From Phycisphaeraceae bacterium (GTDB lineage Bacteria; Planctomycetota; Phycisphaerae; Phycisphaerales; Phycisphaeraceae): a stretch of 64,000 nucleotides of DNA. Position 1 is the first letter of the stretch. The number at the start of each line of letters is the position of its first letter. The position numbers and the translations under genes were made by a program. The notes below the pieces were generated by a model. The model saw only the letters and a program-made list of their open reading frames with translations, did not search any database and was not told the DNA's origin. Below are positions 1 to 8,467 of the stretch, piece after piece. The DNA lies in the NCBI GenBank assembly GCA_040222855.1, contig JAVKCD010000019.1:1013955-1077954 (forward strand), in the 5' to 3' direction.

Positions 1-495
1 CACTGGTTACGGGTTTACACGAACACGGATTTGTTGGGGGTGGAGCTGGCTGGTGCGACGAAGAACGTGATTGCGTTGGCGGCGGGGATTCTGGATGGGC
101 TGAAGGCTGGGATTAACGCGAAGAGTGCGTTGTTGGCGCGGGGGTTGGCGGAGATCTCGCGGCTGGGGCTGGCGATGGGGGCGCGTCAGGAGACGTTTTT
201 CGGGATCGCGGGGGTGGGTGATCTGGCGACGACGTGTTTTTCGCCTTCGGGTCGTAACCGGAGCTGTGGTGAGCAGTTAGGGAAGGGGAGGAAGCTGGCG
301 GAGGTGTTGGCGGAGATCCCTGGGGTGGTGGAGGGGGTGCCGACGACGCGGGGTGTGGTGACGCTGGCGGAGCGATATCGGGTGGAGATGCCGATCACGA
401 CGGCGATCCATCGGGTGCTTTTTGAGGGGTTGGACCCGATTGACGGGATCTCGTCGCTGATGACGCGGGACCTCAAGGCGGAGCGTGTGAACTGA
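1..495 (+). CDS. gpsA: Glycerol-3-phosphate dehydrogenase [NAD(P)+], C-terminal part
   Basis: Reduces dihydroxyacetone phosphate to sn-glycerol 3-phosphate, the cytoplasmic entry step to phospholipid synthesis. The reading frame is open from base 1 and reads RVYTNTDLLGVELAG, followed by the GATKNVIALAAGI segment that carries the catalytic lysine of the family (K in TKNV). Further on come GVGDLATTC and the C-terminal SLMTRDLKAE. The Rossmann nucleotide-binding half lies outside the window, so only about half of the usual ~330 residues is seen. The gene ends in TGA with no strong terminator behind it. The family assignment is secure; the 5' end is cut by the window edge. Confidence 0.95.
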   Translation, partial: HWLRVYTNTDLLGVELAGATKNVIALAAGILDGLKAGINAKSALLARGLAEISRLGLAMGARQETFFGIAGVGDLATTCFSPSGRNRSCGEQLGKGRKLAEVLAEIPGVVEGVPTTRGVVTLAERYRVEMPITTAIHRVLFEGLDPIDGISSLMTRDLKAERVN

Positions 496-497
496 GT

Positions 498-741
498 CTT
501 TTTGGCTAAATGAACACCGTTTCGGGGTTGTTGTCGTCAATCAAACGTGACCGATGGCCCCCGGAATGCGGTTGTTTGTGCGCACGTTTGGTGTGGTTGC
601 GCGTTTGGGTTGGCCTTGTCTGACTTACCGGTTGGTGACGGGTTGGTGCGCACGGGGGTGGTATTTGGCGCGGTGGGTTGGGGGTTCTGTGGGCACCCCT
701 TCGGGGTGACCCCAGGCACCCGGAGTGAGTCTTGGGTTTGG
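498..741. other. Intergenic region, no gene seen
   Basis: This 244-base gap separates gpsA (+) from the convergent autotransporter-like gene (-). Short open frames here lack a ribosome binding site and resemble nothing known to me. The only structure noted is a small hairpin at 694-708. Confidence 0.6.
694..708 (-). terminator. Small GC hairpin downstream of the autotransporter-like gene
   Basis: CACCCC, loop TTC, GGGGTG form a perfect 6-bp stem about 35 bases after the stop of the minus-strand gene. No T-run follows on either strand, so it may be only an mRNA 3'-end hairpin, not an intrinsic terminator. Confidence 0.3.
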
Positions 742-3294
742 TCAGGGGGTGGGTGTGAAGCCGGCGGCGTCTAGGGTGCCGGCGGGGTCGTCGAAGTCGA
801 TGGAGCCGGTGATGGTTCCGCCGGTGTTGATGGCGGTGGGGCTAGCAGTGAGGGGGTCCTGATCGAGGACGGTGAAGGTGTTACCGGTTCCGTTGATGGT
901 GACGTTGGAGTCGACGAAGTCGAAGGTGGTGGTCTGGACGGTGTCGGCGGCGTCGGCGTTGGTCTGGAAGAAGCTGTCCTGGATGGTGACGGTGCTGGAG
1001 TCAATGGCGAAGAAGGTTCCTGCACCGGGGTCACCAGCGGAATCGAGGTTCTGGCTGAGGTCAAAGCCTACGCTGTCGAAGGTGATGGGCGTGGTTCCGC
1101 CTGAGTTTTCGACGCGGACGAGGGCACCGACGAAGTGTCCGCCGGTCTGGAAGAAGGAAGCGGGGCCGAGGACGCCTGGGGTGGTGTCGGCCTGGAAGGT
1201 GATGTCCTGGGAGTTGTTGATGTAGACGAGGCTGTCGAAGCTTCCGGGTGTGCTGGCAATGGAGATGACATTGACCTGGGCGAGATCGATGTTGGTGAGT
1301 GTGGCGGCGTTGACGTTATCGAGTACGAAGATTTCGCCTGTGGTGATTCCGGCCTGGGTGGGTGATGTCCCGCCGACGAATCCGGAGGCGGCGAAGGTGT
1401 TGATGGTGAGGTTGGTGACGTTCTGGGCGTTCATGATGCGGTTGGCGGCGGCGTTACCTGCGAATGGGTTGCCCTGGACGTTGATGTTGCTGAGGTTGAT
1501 GGTGTCGGCATCGGTGATGCGGAAGGCGTCGGTGGATGTTCCTGAGCCTGAGGTGAAGAGGCCGTTGATGGTGATGTTGTTGGCATTGTTTTCGATGACA
1601 AGGCCGTCGCCTGCGAATGAGTCGAGTGTGGTGTTCTCGATGGTGATGTTGTTGGTGGCGGCATCGGTGATGCGGATGTTGGAGGAGGCGGTTGTTACGG
1701 CTGCGCCGCCACCACTCGGGGTCGAGGTGGTGAAGCTGTTTCCGATGCTGACGTTGGAGGCTCCGTTCTCGATGAGGATGCCTTCGTTGGTATGACCCCG
1801 GATGCCTGAGTTCTGGATGCTGACGTTGGAGGCGTTGTTGACTCGGATCGCGGCCTGGGAGCTGGCGTTTTGGAAGACGACTTCGGTGCTCTGGATGAGG
1901 ATGTTGTCTGAGCCGCCGGAGATGACGAGGCCATCGCCTGATTGTGATGAGAGGGTGCCGGCGTAGAAGACGTTGTTGACGTTGTTGACGACGAGTCCGT
2001 TGTTTCCGCCGATGAGGACGACGTTGTCGATGGTGTTGTCATTGGCGGCGACGAGGACGTTGGTGAGGTTGTCAGTTTGTTCGATGAATCCTGAGCTACC
2101 GGGCACACGGAAGAAGCTGGTTTGTGAGCCGTCGGTATTCGCGAGTTGGAGAACGGCCCCTCCGCCGTAGAGTCGCTGGTCGTCCTGGAGATTAAGGGTG
2201 TTGGCGGGTTCGAGTCGTTCGCCGCTGGCTCCGGCCTGGATGAAGATGACGGGTGCGTTGGCGTTGATGGTGGCTTCGAGGTCGCTGGTGGGGTCGGCCT
2301 GGGTACCCGTGCCGGTGGGCGAGCCGTCTCCGCGTACTACGGTGACGTTGCCGAAGGGTGTGCCTGCGGTTCCTGGGATGGTGGCGGGTTGGGTGTTGAC
2401 GATTTTGGAGGTGGTTCCGGTGACGATATCGACATCGCGTTCGACCTTGCGGGTCATGCGTTTGGGTTGCCAGTCGGGGAGGGGCGCGGAGACGGCGCCG
2501 GGTCGCCCGCCGAAGCCGAGGGGTACGCGGAATCCGATGGTGACCTGGGTGATGTCGTTGCGGACGTCATCGGTTTGCCACTGGACGCCTGTGGAGATGG
2601 TGGATCCTGGGAGGATCATGTCGGTGGGGATGTTCCATTCGGCGCGGATTCGTGGACCGGAGACGGTTTCGAAGCCGGAGTCATCGAAGTGGAAGTAACC
2701 GGCGTAGAGCCAGGCGTTGATGTCTTTGACGGGTGACCGGACGCCGGCTTCGAGGTCGAAGCCTGGGAGGGGTTTTTCGACGCCTCGGCTCTGGGCGAAG
2801 TTGAGGGTGTTGCCGATGAGGAGTCCGGAGTTGGTGAATGTGCCGAACTGTGATTCTTTGTCTTCGGGGATGTAGATGTTTCCACGGAACTCGAAGTATT
2901 CGAGGAGGACTTCGCCGCCGAAGGTGAGTTGGCTGAACTGGTTGTCGTTGGGGGAGAGGAGGTGGTCGTAGAAGCCGTATCCGCCGAGGATGATGTTGTC
3001 GGTGATGAGGTGTCGGTAGCCGAGACCGAGGTTGAACTCTTGTGAGCTGTCGTCGGCGAGTCGGTAGCGGAAGTCGGTGAAGAGGAGCTGGTCCTGGAAC
3101 TGCGTGAGGGGGATGAGGAGGTCGACTTCGCCGATGTTGCGGTCGGGTCCGAGTTTTCCTTCGATGGAGAGGAAGGCGTCCCAGTATTCGCGGATGCCGA
3201 AGTGGCCCTCGGTCTGTGCGGTGGCGGGGCAGGTGAGGGTGCCGAGGAGGGTGAGTCCAAGCAGGTAGCCGGTCTTCGACCAGGATGAACGCAT
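742..3294 (-). CDS. Inverse-autotransporter-like outer-membrane protein with beta-helix passenger
   Basis: Probable exported surface protein of about 850 residues. From the ATG it has a signal peptide ending near CPATAQ. A region of about 240 residues then has alternating amphipathic strands typical of an inverse-autotransporter (intimin/invasin-like) beta domain, for example LGLGYRHLITDNIILGGYGFYDH. The remaining ~550 residues are Asn/Thr-rich repeats of the type NNITIENTT, as expected for a right-handed parallel beta-helix. The longer frame begins at a TTG (3303), but the ATG at 3294 has a GGAG ribosome site about 11 bases upstream, so I chose that. Known inverse autotransporters usually carry Ig-like passengers; here I see a pectate-lyase-like helix. 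The role (adhesion or glycan binding) is inference. Confidence 0.75.
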   Translation of the reverse strand: MRSSWSKTGYLLGLTLLGTLTCPATAQTEGHFGIREYWDAFLSIEGKLGPDRNIGEVDLLIPLTQFQDQLLFTDFRYRLADDSSQEFNLGLGYRHLITDNIILGGYGFYDHLLSPNDNQFSQLTFGGEVLLEYFEFRGNIYIPEDKESQFGTFTNSGLLIGNTLNFAQSRGVEKPLPGFDLEAGVRSPVKDINAWLYAGYFHFDDSGFETVSGPRIRAEWNIPTDMILPGSTISTGVQWQTDDVRNDITQVTIGFRVPLGFGGRPGAVSAPLPDWQPKRMTRKVERDVDIVTGTTSKIVNTQPATIPGTAGTPFGNVTVVRGDGSPTGTGTQADPTSDLEATINANAPVIFIQAGASGERLEPANTLNLQDDQRLYGGGAVLQLANTDGSQTSFFRVPGSSGFIEQTDNLTNVLVAANDNTIDNVVLIGGNNGLVVNNVNNVFYAGTLSSQSGDGLVISGGSDNILIQSTEVVFQNASSQAAIRVNNASNVSIQNSGIRGHTNEGILIENGASNVSIGNSFTTSTPSGGGAAVTTASSNIRITDAATNNITIENTTLDSFAGDGLVIENNANNITINGLFTSGSGTSTDAFRITDADTINLSNINVQGNPFAGNAAANRIMNAQNVTNLTINTFAASGFVGGTSPTQAGITTGEIFVLDNVNAATLTNIDLAQVNVISIASTPGSFDSLVYINNSQDITFQADTTPGVLGPASFFQTGGHFVGALVRVENSGGTTPITFDSVGFDLSQNLDSAGDPGAGTFFAIDSSTVTIQDSFFQTNADAADTVQTTTFDFVDSNVTINGTGNTFTVLDQDPLTASPTAINTGGTITGSIDFDDPAGTLDAAGFTPTP

Positions 3295-3396
3295 CAGCGG
3301 CAAACTCCGTGGCTGCGGGGTCGTTCCCTGCCAGCGGGACGAGGGTATCAGAGGCGGTAGCGGGGGGTCAAAGGTCTGTTCGGCGGGTCGATGGGT

Positions 3397-4695
3397 TCAG
3401 GATGAGGGTTTTCGGAGGATGAGTGAGTCGTTTTGCCCGCCGAAGCCGAAGCTGTTGCTCATACAGAGGTTGACGGAGGCCTGGCGGGCGTGGTTGGGGA
3501 TGTAGTCGAGGTCGCAATCGGGGTCGGGGGTGTTGAGGTTGATGGTGGGGGGGAGGACGCCATCGCGGAGGGCGAGGATGCAGGTGATGGCTTCGACGGC
3601 TCCGGCGGCGGCGATGAGGTGTCCGATCATGCTTTTGGCGGAGCTGATGGGGATGTTTTTGGCGTGTTCGCCGAAGACGGCTTTGACGGCGGTGGTCTCG
3701 GTGGCGTCGTTTTCCTTGGTGGAGGTGCCGTGGGCGGAGATATAGTCGATGTCCTGGGGTTTTGCGTTGGCGTCGGCGAGGGCGTTGTTCATGGCTTCGG
3801 CGGCGCCTCGGCCTTCGGGGTGGATGTCGGTGAGTCGGTAGGCGTCGGCGGTGGAGCCGTATCCGGCGACTTCGGCGAGGATGGTGGCGTTGCGGGCTTT
3901 GGCGTGTTGTTCGGTTTCGAGGATGAGCATTCCGGCGCCTTCGCCCATGACGAATCCGTCGCGGTCGGCGGAGAAGGGTCTGGAGGCGGCTTTGGGGTCG
4001 TCGTTGCGGGTGGACATGGCGGTGAGTCGGATGAATCCGGTCATGCCGAGGGGGTGGACCATAGTGTGGGCCCCGCCAGCGAGCATGACGTCGGCGTGTC
4101 CTTGTCGGATGAGGTCGAGGGCTTCGCCGATGGCCTGGGTGGAGGCGGCGCAGGCGGTGAGGCATGAGGAGGAGGGTCCACGGGTGTTGAACTCCATGGC
4201 GAGTCGTGTGAGGGTGAGTCCGGTTTCCTGGTCCATTTCGGGTGCGGGTTGCATGTGCTGGGTGGCGGCCTGGGCCCAGTTTTTTGCATCGATAGCGCGG
4301 TCTTCGGGGTTCCAACCGGCGAGGTTGGCGGCGACGTAGTTGTCGAAGTCGGGTGGCGCTTCGCCTGCGCCGAGGTAGATACCGACGCGGTCGCGGTCGA
4401 GGGATGTGGCGTCGTCTAGTCGGGCGTTTTGCCAGGCCATGGCGGCGGCGCCGAGGGCGAAACCGGCGTAGCGGCTGAGGGGGCCCTGGCGGTCGGTGGT
4501 TTTGAGGAGTGGGGTGGGGTCGAAGTTTTGGACCTGTGCGGCGAAGGAGGTGGCGAGTGTGGATCCGTCGAAGGTTTCGATGGGTTTTGCACCGGATTCG
4601 CCGTTTAGGAGTCGTTTCCAGGTGGTGTCGATGTCGCAGCCGAGGGGTGTGACCCAGCCGATGCCGGTGATGACGACGCGGGGGCGGCCTGTCAT
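3397..4695 (-). CDS. Beta-ketoacyl synthase (KAS II/FabF-like), catalytically complete
   Basis: A 432-residue condensing enzyme expected to perform decarboxylative Claisen condensation on ACP-bound substrates. The active-site cysteine (about C182 in LTACAAST) and both histidines (H322 in AHGTST, H359 in SMIGHL) are present, as is the lysine of SSAKS (about K354). It begins MTGRPRVVITGIG and overlaps the stop of the upstream gene in ATGA (4692-4695), so it is translationally coupled to a second synthase that lacks the catalytic cysteine. That pairing resembles the KS-alpha/KS-beta (chain-length factor) heterodimer of type II polyketide and aryl-polyene systems more than housekeeping FabF. No ACP, ketoreductase or dehydratase lies next to it here. 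The product is unknown. Confidence 0.9.
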   Translation of the reverse strand: MTGRPRVVITGIGWVTPLGCDIDTTWKRLLNGESGAKPIETFDGSTLATSFAAQVQNFDPTPLLKTTDRQGPLSRYAGFALGAAAMAWQNARLDDATSLDRDRVGIYLGAGEAPPDFDNYVAANLAGWNPEDRAIDAKNWAQAATQHMQPAPEMDQETGLTLTRLAMEFNTRGPSSSCLTACAASTQAIGEALDLIRQGHADVMLAGGAHTMVHPLGMTGFIRLTAMSTRNDDPKAASRPFSADRDGFVMGEGAGMLILETEQHAKARNATILAEVAGYGSTADAYRLTDIHPEGRGAAEAMNNALADANAKPQDIDYISAHGTSTKENDATETTAVKAVFGEHAKNIPISSAKSMIGHLIAAAGAVEAITCILALRDGVLPPTINLNTPDPDCDLDYIPNHARQASVNLCMSNSFGFGGQNDSLILRKPSS

Positions 4696-6023
4696 GGTTG
4701 GGCTCCGGTGTTGGTGTCGATGGAGCGGAGGATGGCGGCGGCGGATTGTGCGCCGGTGCTGGTGCCGAAGACCAGGGCGTGTTGGAGTTTTTTGGTTTGG
4801 GCGGGGCAGTCGGTGGTGATGTTGTTGCGGGGGTTGTTGCGTTTGGTGATGGCGGGGATGGTTTGGTGTTTGAGGGCGAGAGCGGCGACGGCTAGGTCGA
4901 TGGGTCCTCCGGCGGCGAAGCACTCGCCGAGGATGGCCCGGGGTGTGATGACGGGGATTGCGGGGAGGAGGTCGCCGAAGACTTGGAGCATGGCGTCGGC
5001 GTCGGCCTGGTCGAGGATTGGGTGTCCTGGTGAGCCGGCGACGATGAGGTCGATGTCGGAGGGTTTGAGCTTGGCGTGGTCGAGTGCTCGTTGGATGGCG
5101 AGTTGGATGGCTTTGGGGTCGGCGGCGGGTTGTGTGGAGGGGATTTGGTCGAGGACGCCTTGGGCGGAGCCGAAGGCGAGGAGTTCTGCGTAGGCGGGGT
5201 GGTTACGGGGTGGTTGCTGGTCGGTGGCTTCGAGGATGAGGACGGCGGCGGCTTCGCCGAGGACGGTTCCGCTGGCGGCGTGGTCGAGGGGTCTGGGGAG
5301 GTGTTGTGGGTCGGTTCCGTGGGAGGCGAGGCTGGAGAACTGTTGTCGGAGCATGGCGAGGGGGTTGATTCTGGCTTCGGCTCCGCCTGCGAAGGCGATG
5401 TCGGCGTCGTTTCGGCGGATGGCGCGGAGGGCTTCGCCGACGGCGAGGAGTCCGCTGGCCTGTCCTGCGGTGATGGTGTTGGAGGGTCCGTGGAGGTCGT
5501 GGATGATGGTGACGTGGCAGGCGAGCATGTTGGGGAGGTACTTGAGCATCCAGAGGGGTGTGAGGTGTTCGATGCCTTTTTCCCCCCACATTTGGAGTGA
5601 GAACTTTCCTTCGCTGTCTGTGGCTTGGTGGAGGGCGGCGGTGAGTTCGTCGAGATCGGCGACGATGAGTCCGGCGCCGAAGTGGGCGGCGACGCGTTCG
5701 GGGGGGTAGGTGCGTTCGGTGTCCTGGGTGGTGCCGGCGGTGAGGAGGTTGGCGTCGCGGGCGGCGAGGTCGGCGGCTGCGACGGCGAGTTGGGTGTCGC
5801 GGGCCATGACCTTGGTGGCTTTGCGGTAGGACTTGGGGACGGCGTCGCGGACGTTGAAGTCGGTGATTTCGGCGGCGAGGGTGGTTTGGAGTCCGGAGGC
5901 GTCGAAGGCCTGGATGGGAGCGATGGTGGAGCGGCCGGATTGGAGGGTGTCCCAGAGGGCTTGGTGATCTGCGCCTGCGGCGGAGAGGGTGCCGAGGCCG
6001 GTGATGAGCACGCGTCGGTGCAT
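4692..6023 (-). CDS. Ketosynthase-like chain-length factor with Cys-to-Gln active site
   Basis: A 443-residue thiolase-fold protein starting MHRRVLITGLGTLSAAG. At the position of the catalytic cysteine it reads TITAGQAS, so Gln188 replaces Cys. The histidine of the HGTST motif becomes SPGHP, and the GHxxGAAG motif becomes LGECFAAGG. A Gln at this site is the hallmark of chain-length factors and KSQ decarboxylases in type II polyketide synthases. The gene is first in a two-gene minus-strand operon, with its stop overlapping the start of the intact synthase. The likely role is the non-condensing partner that sets product length or decarboxylates malonyl-ACP; this is inferred from sequence and pairing. 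A non-polyketide function cannot be excluded. Confidence 0.85.
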   Translation of the reverse strand: MHRRVLITGLGTLSAAGADHQALWDTLQSGRSTIAPIQAFDASGLQTTLAAEITDFNVRDAVPKSYRKATKVMARDTQLAVAAADLAARDANLLTAGTTQDTERTYPPERVAAHFGAGLIVADLDELTAALHQATDSEGKFSLQMWGEKGIEHLTPLWMLKYLPNMLACHVTIIHDLHGPSNTITAGQASGLLAVGEALRAIRRNDADIAFAGGAEARINPLAMLRQQFSSLASHGTDPQHLPRPLDHAASGTVLGEAAAVLILEATDQQPPRNHPAYAELLAFGSAQGVLDQIPSTQPAADPKAIQLAIQRALDHAKLKPSDIDLIVAGSPGHPILDQADADAMLQVFGDLLPAIPVITPRAILGECFAAGGPIDLAVAALALKHQTIPAITKRNNPRNNITTDCPAQTKKLQHALVFGTSTGAQSAAAILRSIDTNTGAQP

Positions 6024-6173
6024 GGTGTTGGTTGTCCTGCTCGGGGCGTGTCTGGTGGGCGCGAGTCTAATCCGCGCTGGTGTGGTTCACCACTTTGAGC
6101 TAGGTGAGATAGGATGGAGGTTTATGTTTGGTGGTTCCTCTGCCCGTCTTGGTGTTCCCAGGAGGCTCTCGTT

Positions 6174-7295
6174 ATGCGGCGTTCACTTTCGTTGATGGTT
6201 GTTTGTGTTGTGATGGTGGGTGGGCTGGTGCTTGGAGGTTGTCGGGCGGCGGAGCGTGATCGGGGGGTGGCGTGGTCGTCGTCACGGCCGGTGGAGCGAG
6301 CGGTTCCGGCAGCGCTGGGTGGTCATCCGTTGGCGATGTTGCCTGAGAACATCAAGCTGTGCCGGGCGTTGGGTTTGGACCCGATGGTGATTGCGCGGCT
6401 GGAGCGGATGCAGCTTTATGCGATGTCGCCTGGGGAGGTGCATCAGTATTTGAGGTATTTGCATGCGAGGGAGCCGGACCTGCGGACGCGGCTGGGAATC
6501 CTGGCTCGGAAGAACAAGGGTCAGGCTTACGAGATCTTTTTGCTGGGGGAGCACCCGTTTGAGTTGTATGACGCGCAGCCGCTTTACAGTTTGACGAAGG
6601 GTGACTGTGTGGTTTATGCGGAGCACACGCTGGCGATGGGGTTGGGTTGGGACTGGGAGAGTTTTTTCGGGTTTTTGCAGCGGATCCGGTACAAGGATGG
6701 TCAGATCGGGGTGGCGACGAGGAATCACTTTACGGAGTCTGACTGGGCGCCAAACAATGCGTGGTTGTATACGGAGGTGACTCGGGAGTTGGGCGGGGAG
6801 GCGGTCGTGGCGTTTTCGCAGCGGGTGAATCGTTCGGCTTCGTTGCGGAGGACGTTTGGGGTGGAGACGGAGATCCCGATCGAGCCGCGGGTTGATGGGT
6901 ATCTGCCTTATGAGGAGGCGGGTGTGGCGTTGGAGGGTTTGCAGACGGGTGATCTGGCGTTGATTGTTCGGGGCAAGGGGGTTGAGAATCTGTGGGTGGG
7001 TCATGTGACGATGGTGATCCGGAATGAGGATGGGACGATTCAGCTGATTCACTCGGCCCAACCGGTGGTTCGGGAGGAATCGATCCAGCAGCTGATTCGG
7101 AACGAGGTGGGTCGGATTCCGACGAAGCAGGCTGAGGGTAAGGGGTGGTTTCACGGGTTTAAGTTTCTGCGGCTGAATGATGAGCCGCTGAAGCGGCTGG
7201 CGGAGGTTGATGGTCCGGGTGCTCCGGTGATCAGGGTGCCGATGGGGGCGCTGATCACGAGTGAGCCGGAGCGGCCGGTGATTGAGGTGGAGTGA
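6174..7295 (+). CDS. Lipoprotein with DUF1460 (amidase-like cysteine hydrolase) fold
   Basis: About 373 residues. The ATG at 6174 follows GGAGG by 8 bases. It begins with a hydrophobic stretch ending in a lipobox (VLGGC), so it is probably an envelope lipoprotein. The core fits the DUF1460 family of NlpC/P60-like cell-wall amidases: GDCVVYAEHTLAM supplies the probable catalytic Cys, a conserved RNHFTESDW follows, and VGHVTMVI supplies the His. Family members act on peptidoglycan fragments or remain uncharacterised. The gene stands alone, divergent from the ketosynthase pair, and is followed by a strong terminator. The assignment rests on motif order; confidence is moderate. Confidence 0.7.
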   Translation: MRRSLSLMVVCVVMVGGLVLGGCRAAERDRGVAWSSSRPVERAVPAALGGHPLAMLPENIKLCRALGLDPMVIARLERMQLYAMSPGEVHQYLRYLHAREPDLRTRLGILARKNKGQAYEIFLLGEHPFELYDAQPLYSLTKGDCVVYAEHTLAMGLGWDWESFFGFLQRIRYKDGQIGVATRNHFTESDWAPNNAWLYTEVTRELGGEAVVAFSQRVNRSASLRRTFGVETEIPIEPRVDGYLPYEEAGVALEGLQTGDLALIVRGKGVENLWVGHVTMVIRNEDGTIQLIHSAQPVVREESIQQLIRNEVGRIPTKQAEGKGWFHGFKFLRLNDEPLKRLAEVDGPGAPVIRVPMGALITSEPERPVIEVE

Positions 7296-7314
7296 GGGTT
7301 TTCGTTTCAGATGA

Positions 7315-7353
7315 AACAAGCCGCGACGCGTTGGGCGTCGCGGCTTGTTGTTT
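7315..7353 (+). terminator. Intrinsic terminator after the DUF1460 lipoprotein gene
   Basis: A perfect 15-bp inverted repeat (AACAAGCCGCGACGC at 7315-7329, loop GTTGG, complement at 7335-7349) is followed by GTTTT. It lies 20 bases after the stop codon. The stem could also stop the convergent minus-strand gene, although no T-run follows on that strand. Confidence 0.85.
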
Positions 7354-7413
7354 TGGTGGAGGATCGGGTAGTTGGGAGGGTTGAGTCTCGTCGGGCGTCG
7401 GTCAGTCGCTCTG

Positions 7414-8283
7414 TTATCGGCGACGAGGTTTCAGGGCGGCCACGCTTATCAGGAGCAGTGCTGCGCTTGATGGTTCGGGGACGAAGCCCGGGGTGATCCC
7501 CAGGTAGAAAACGTCGTCGAGCTGGATGTCGGGAAGGGATGGATCGAGTGCTCGCATGTCGTCGTAGCGCGCCTGATCGAAGTCAAAGGTTGGGTCGATG
7601 ATCGTCTCTCCCGTGGCGACATTGATCGATCCCGGGCCATCGCCTGAGGTGACGGCGACGTCGGCGTAGGCGCGAATTTCGAGTGTGTGGTGCATTCCGG
7701 GGTGCATCCAGAACTCGCCGACGAAGTCCTGAAGCTGACCCTGGCGGAGGTATTCGGGGATGACGTCGGTGGAGTACGAGTAGACCCCGATGGAGTTGCT
7801 GTCGAGGACGTTGATGTTCCCTTCGCCGGAACTGCCCAGGCCGTTTGTGTAGCCCATCTCGTCGATTGAGGCGGTGCCGAAGAGGGTCAGGGGGATGTCG
7901 AAGCCGTATTCAGTTCCGCTTTCGAAGGGGAGGGTTACGATCTGGTAGGTCAGCGTTGCCTGGGCTGAGGCGCCGTGGTTCCGGGCCGCCCCGCCTTCGG
8001 CACGCGAGGCGGAGCCTGAGACCCTGGCGATTGCTGTGGGGTTCTTGCCGATGAAGGTCGTGCCCTCGGTTTCGAAGCTGCCGGTGCTGCCTTGTCGGGT
8101 TTCCTCGCCGAAGGCTGAGTTGGAGATGGCTCCATCGGCGGTGTCTCTGCCGCCTGGTGCCAGGAGTGTCTCGCTGTGCGCTGGCCCGAACTGCAGGACT
8201 TCATAGAGTTCGAGGGCGTTGGCGGATGAAGCGAGGGCGGGTGCGATCAGGCAGCCGAGGCTCAAGGCCAGGCTCTTTTGCAT
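7414..8283 (-). CDS. PEP-CTERM sorting-domain protein
   Basis: About 289 residues with an N-terminal signal peptide (MQKSLALSLG to SSANA) and a C-terminal sorting tail: VPEPSS, a short hydrophobic helix, then KPRRR. PEP-CTERM tails are recognised by exosortase, which is not in this window. The middle is Gly/Ser/Thr-rich and I recognise no enzymatic domain. The ATG at 8283 is preceded by GGAGAAGAAAGAG; the longer frame would start at a TTG five codons upstream. The likely fate is export and anchoring to, or release from, the outer surface. No function is assignable. Confidence 0.85.
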   Translation of the reverse strand: MQKSLALSLGCLIAPALASSANALELYEVLQFGPAHSETLLAPGGRDTADGAISNSAFGEETRQGSTGSFETEGTTFIGKNPTAIARVSGSASRAEGGAARNHGASAQATLTYQIVTLPFESGTEYGFDIPLTLFGTASIDEMGYTNGLGSSGEGNINVLDSNSIGVYSYSTDVIPEYLRQGQLQDFVGEFWMHPGMHHTLEIRAYADVAVTSGDGPGSINVATGETIIDPTFDFDQARYDDMRALDPSLPDIQLDDVFYLGITPGFVPEPSSAALLLISVAALKPRRR

Positions 8284-8403
8284 CTCTTTCTTCTCCAAGG
8301 TGTTGTGCGAGCGGTCGTTGGGTCGTTTTGAGTGGCTTACAGGATAACCCGAGAGATGGAGGTGTCCAAGTCTTTTTTAGACGTCCTAGTCTGATTGGGG
8401 TGG

Positions 8404-8425
8404 GCGACGCGCTGAAGCGCGTCGC
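8404..8425. repeat. GC hairpin between prepilin and PEP-CTERM genes
   Basis: GCGACGCG, loop CTGAAG, CGCGTCGC form a perfect 8-bp stem downstream of the minus-strand prepilin gene and upstream of the PEP-CTERM gene. There is no T-run, so it may be an mRNA-stabilising or attenuating hairpin. Confidence 0.4.
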
Positions 8426-8467
8426 ATACGAGGAGCAGGCGTCACCCTTTGGGAGAGGGTTTGGGAA

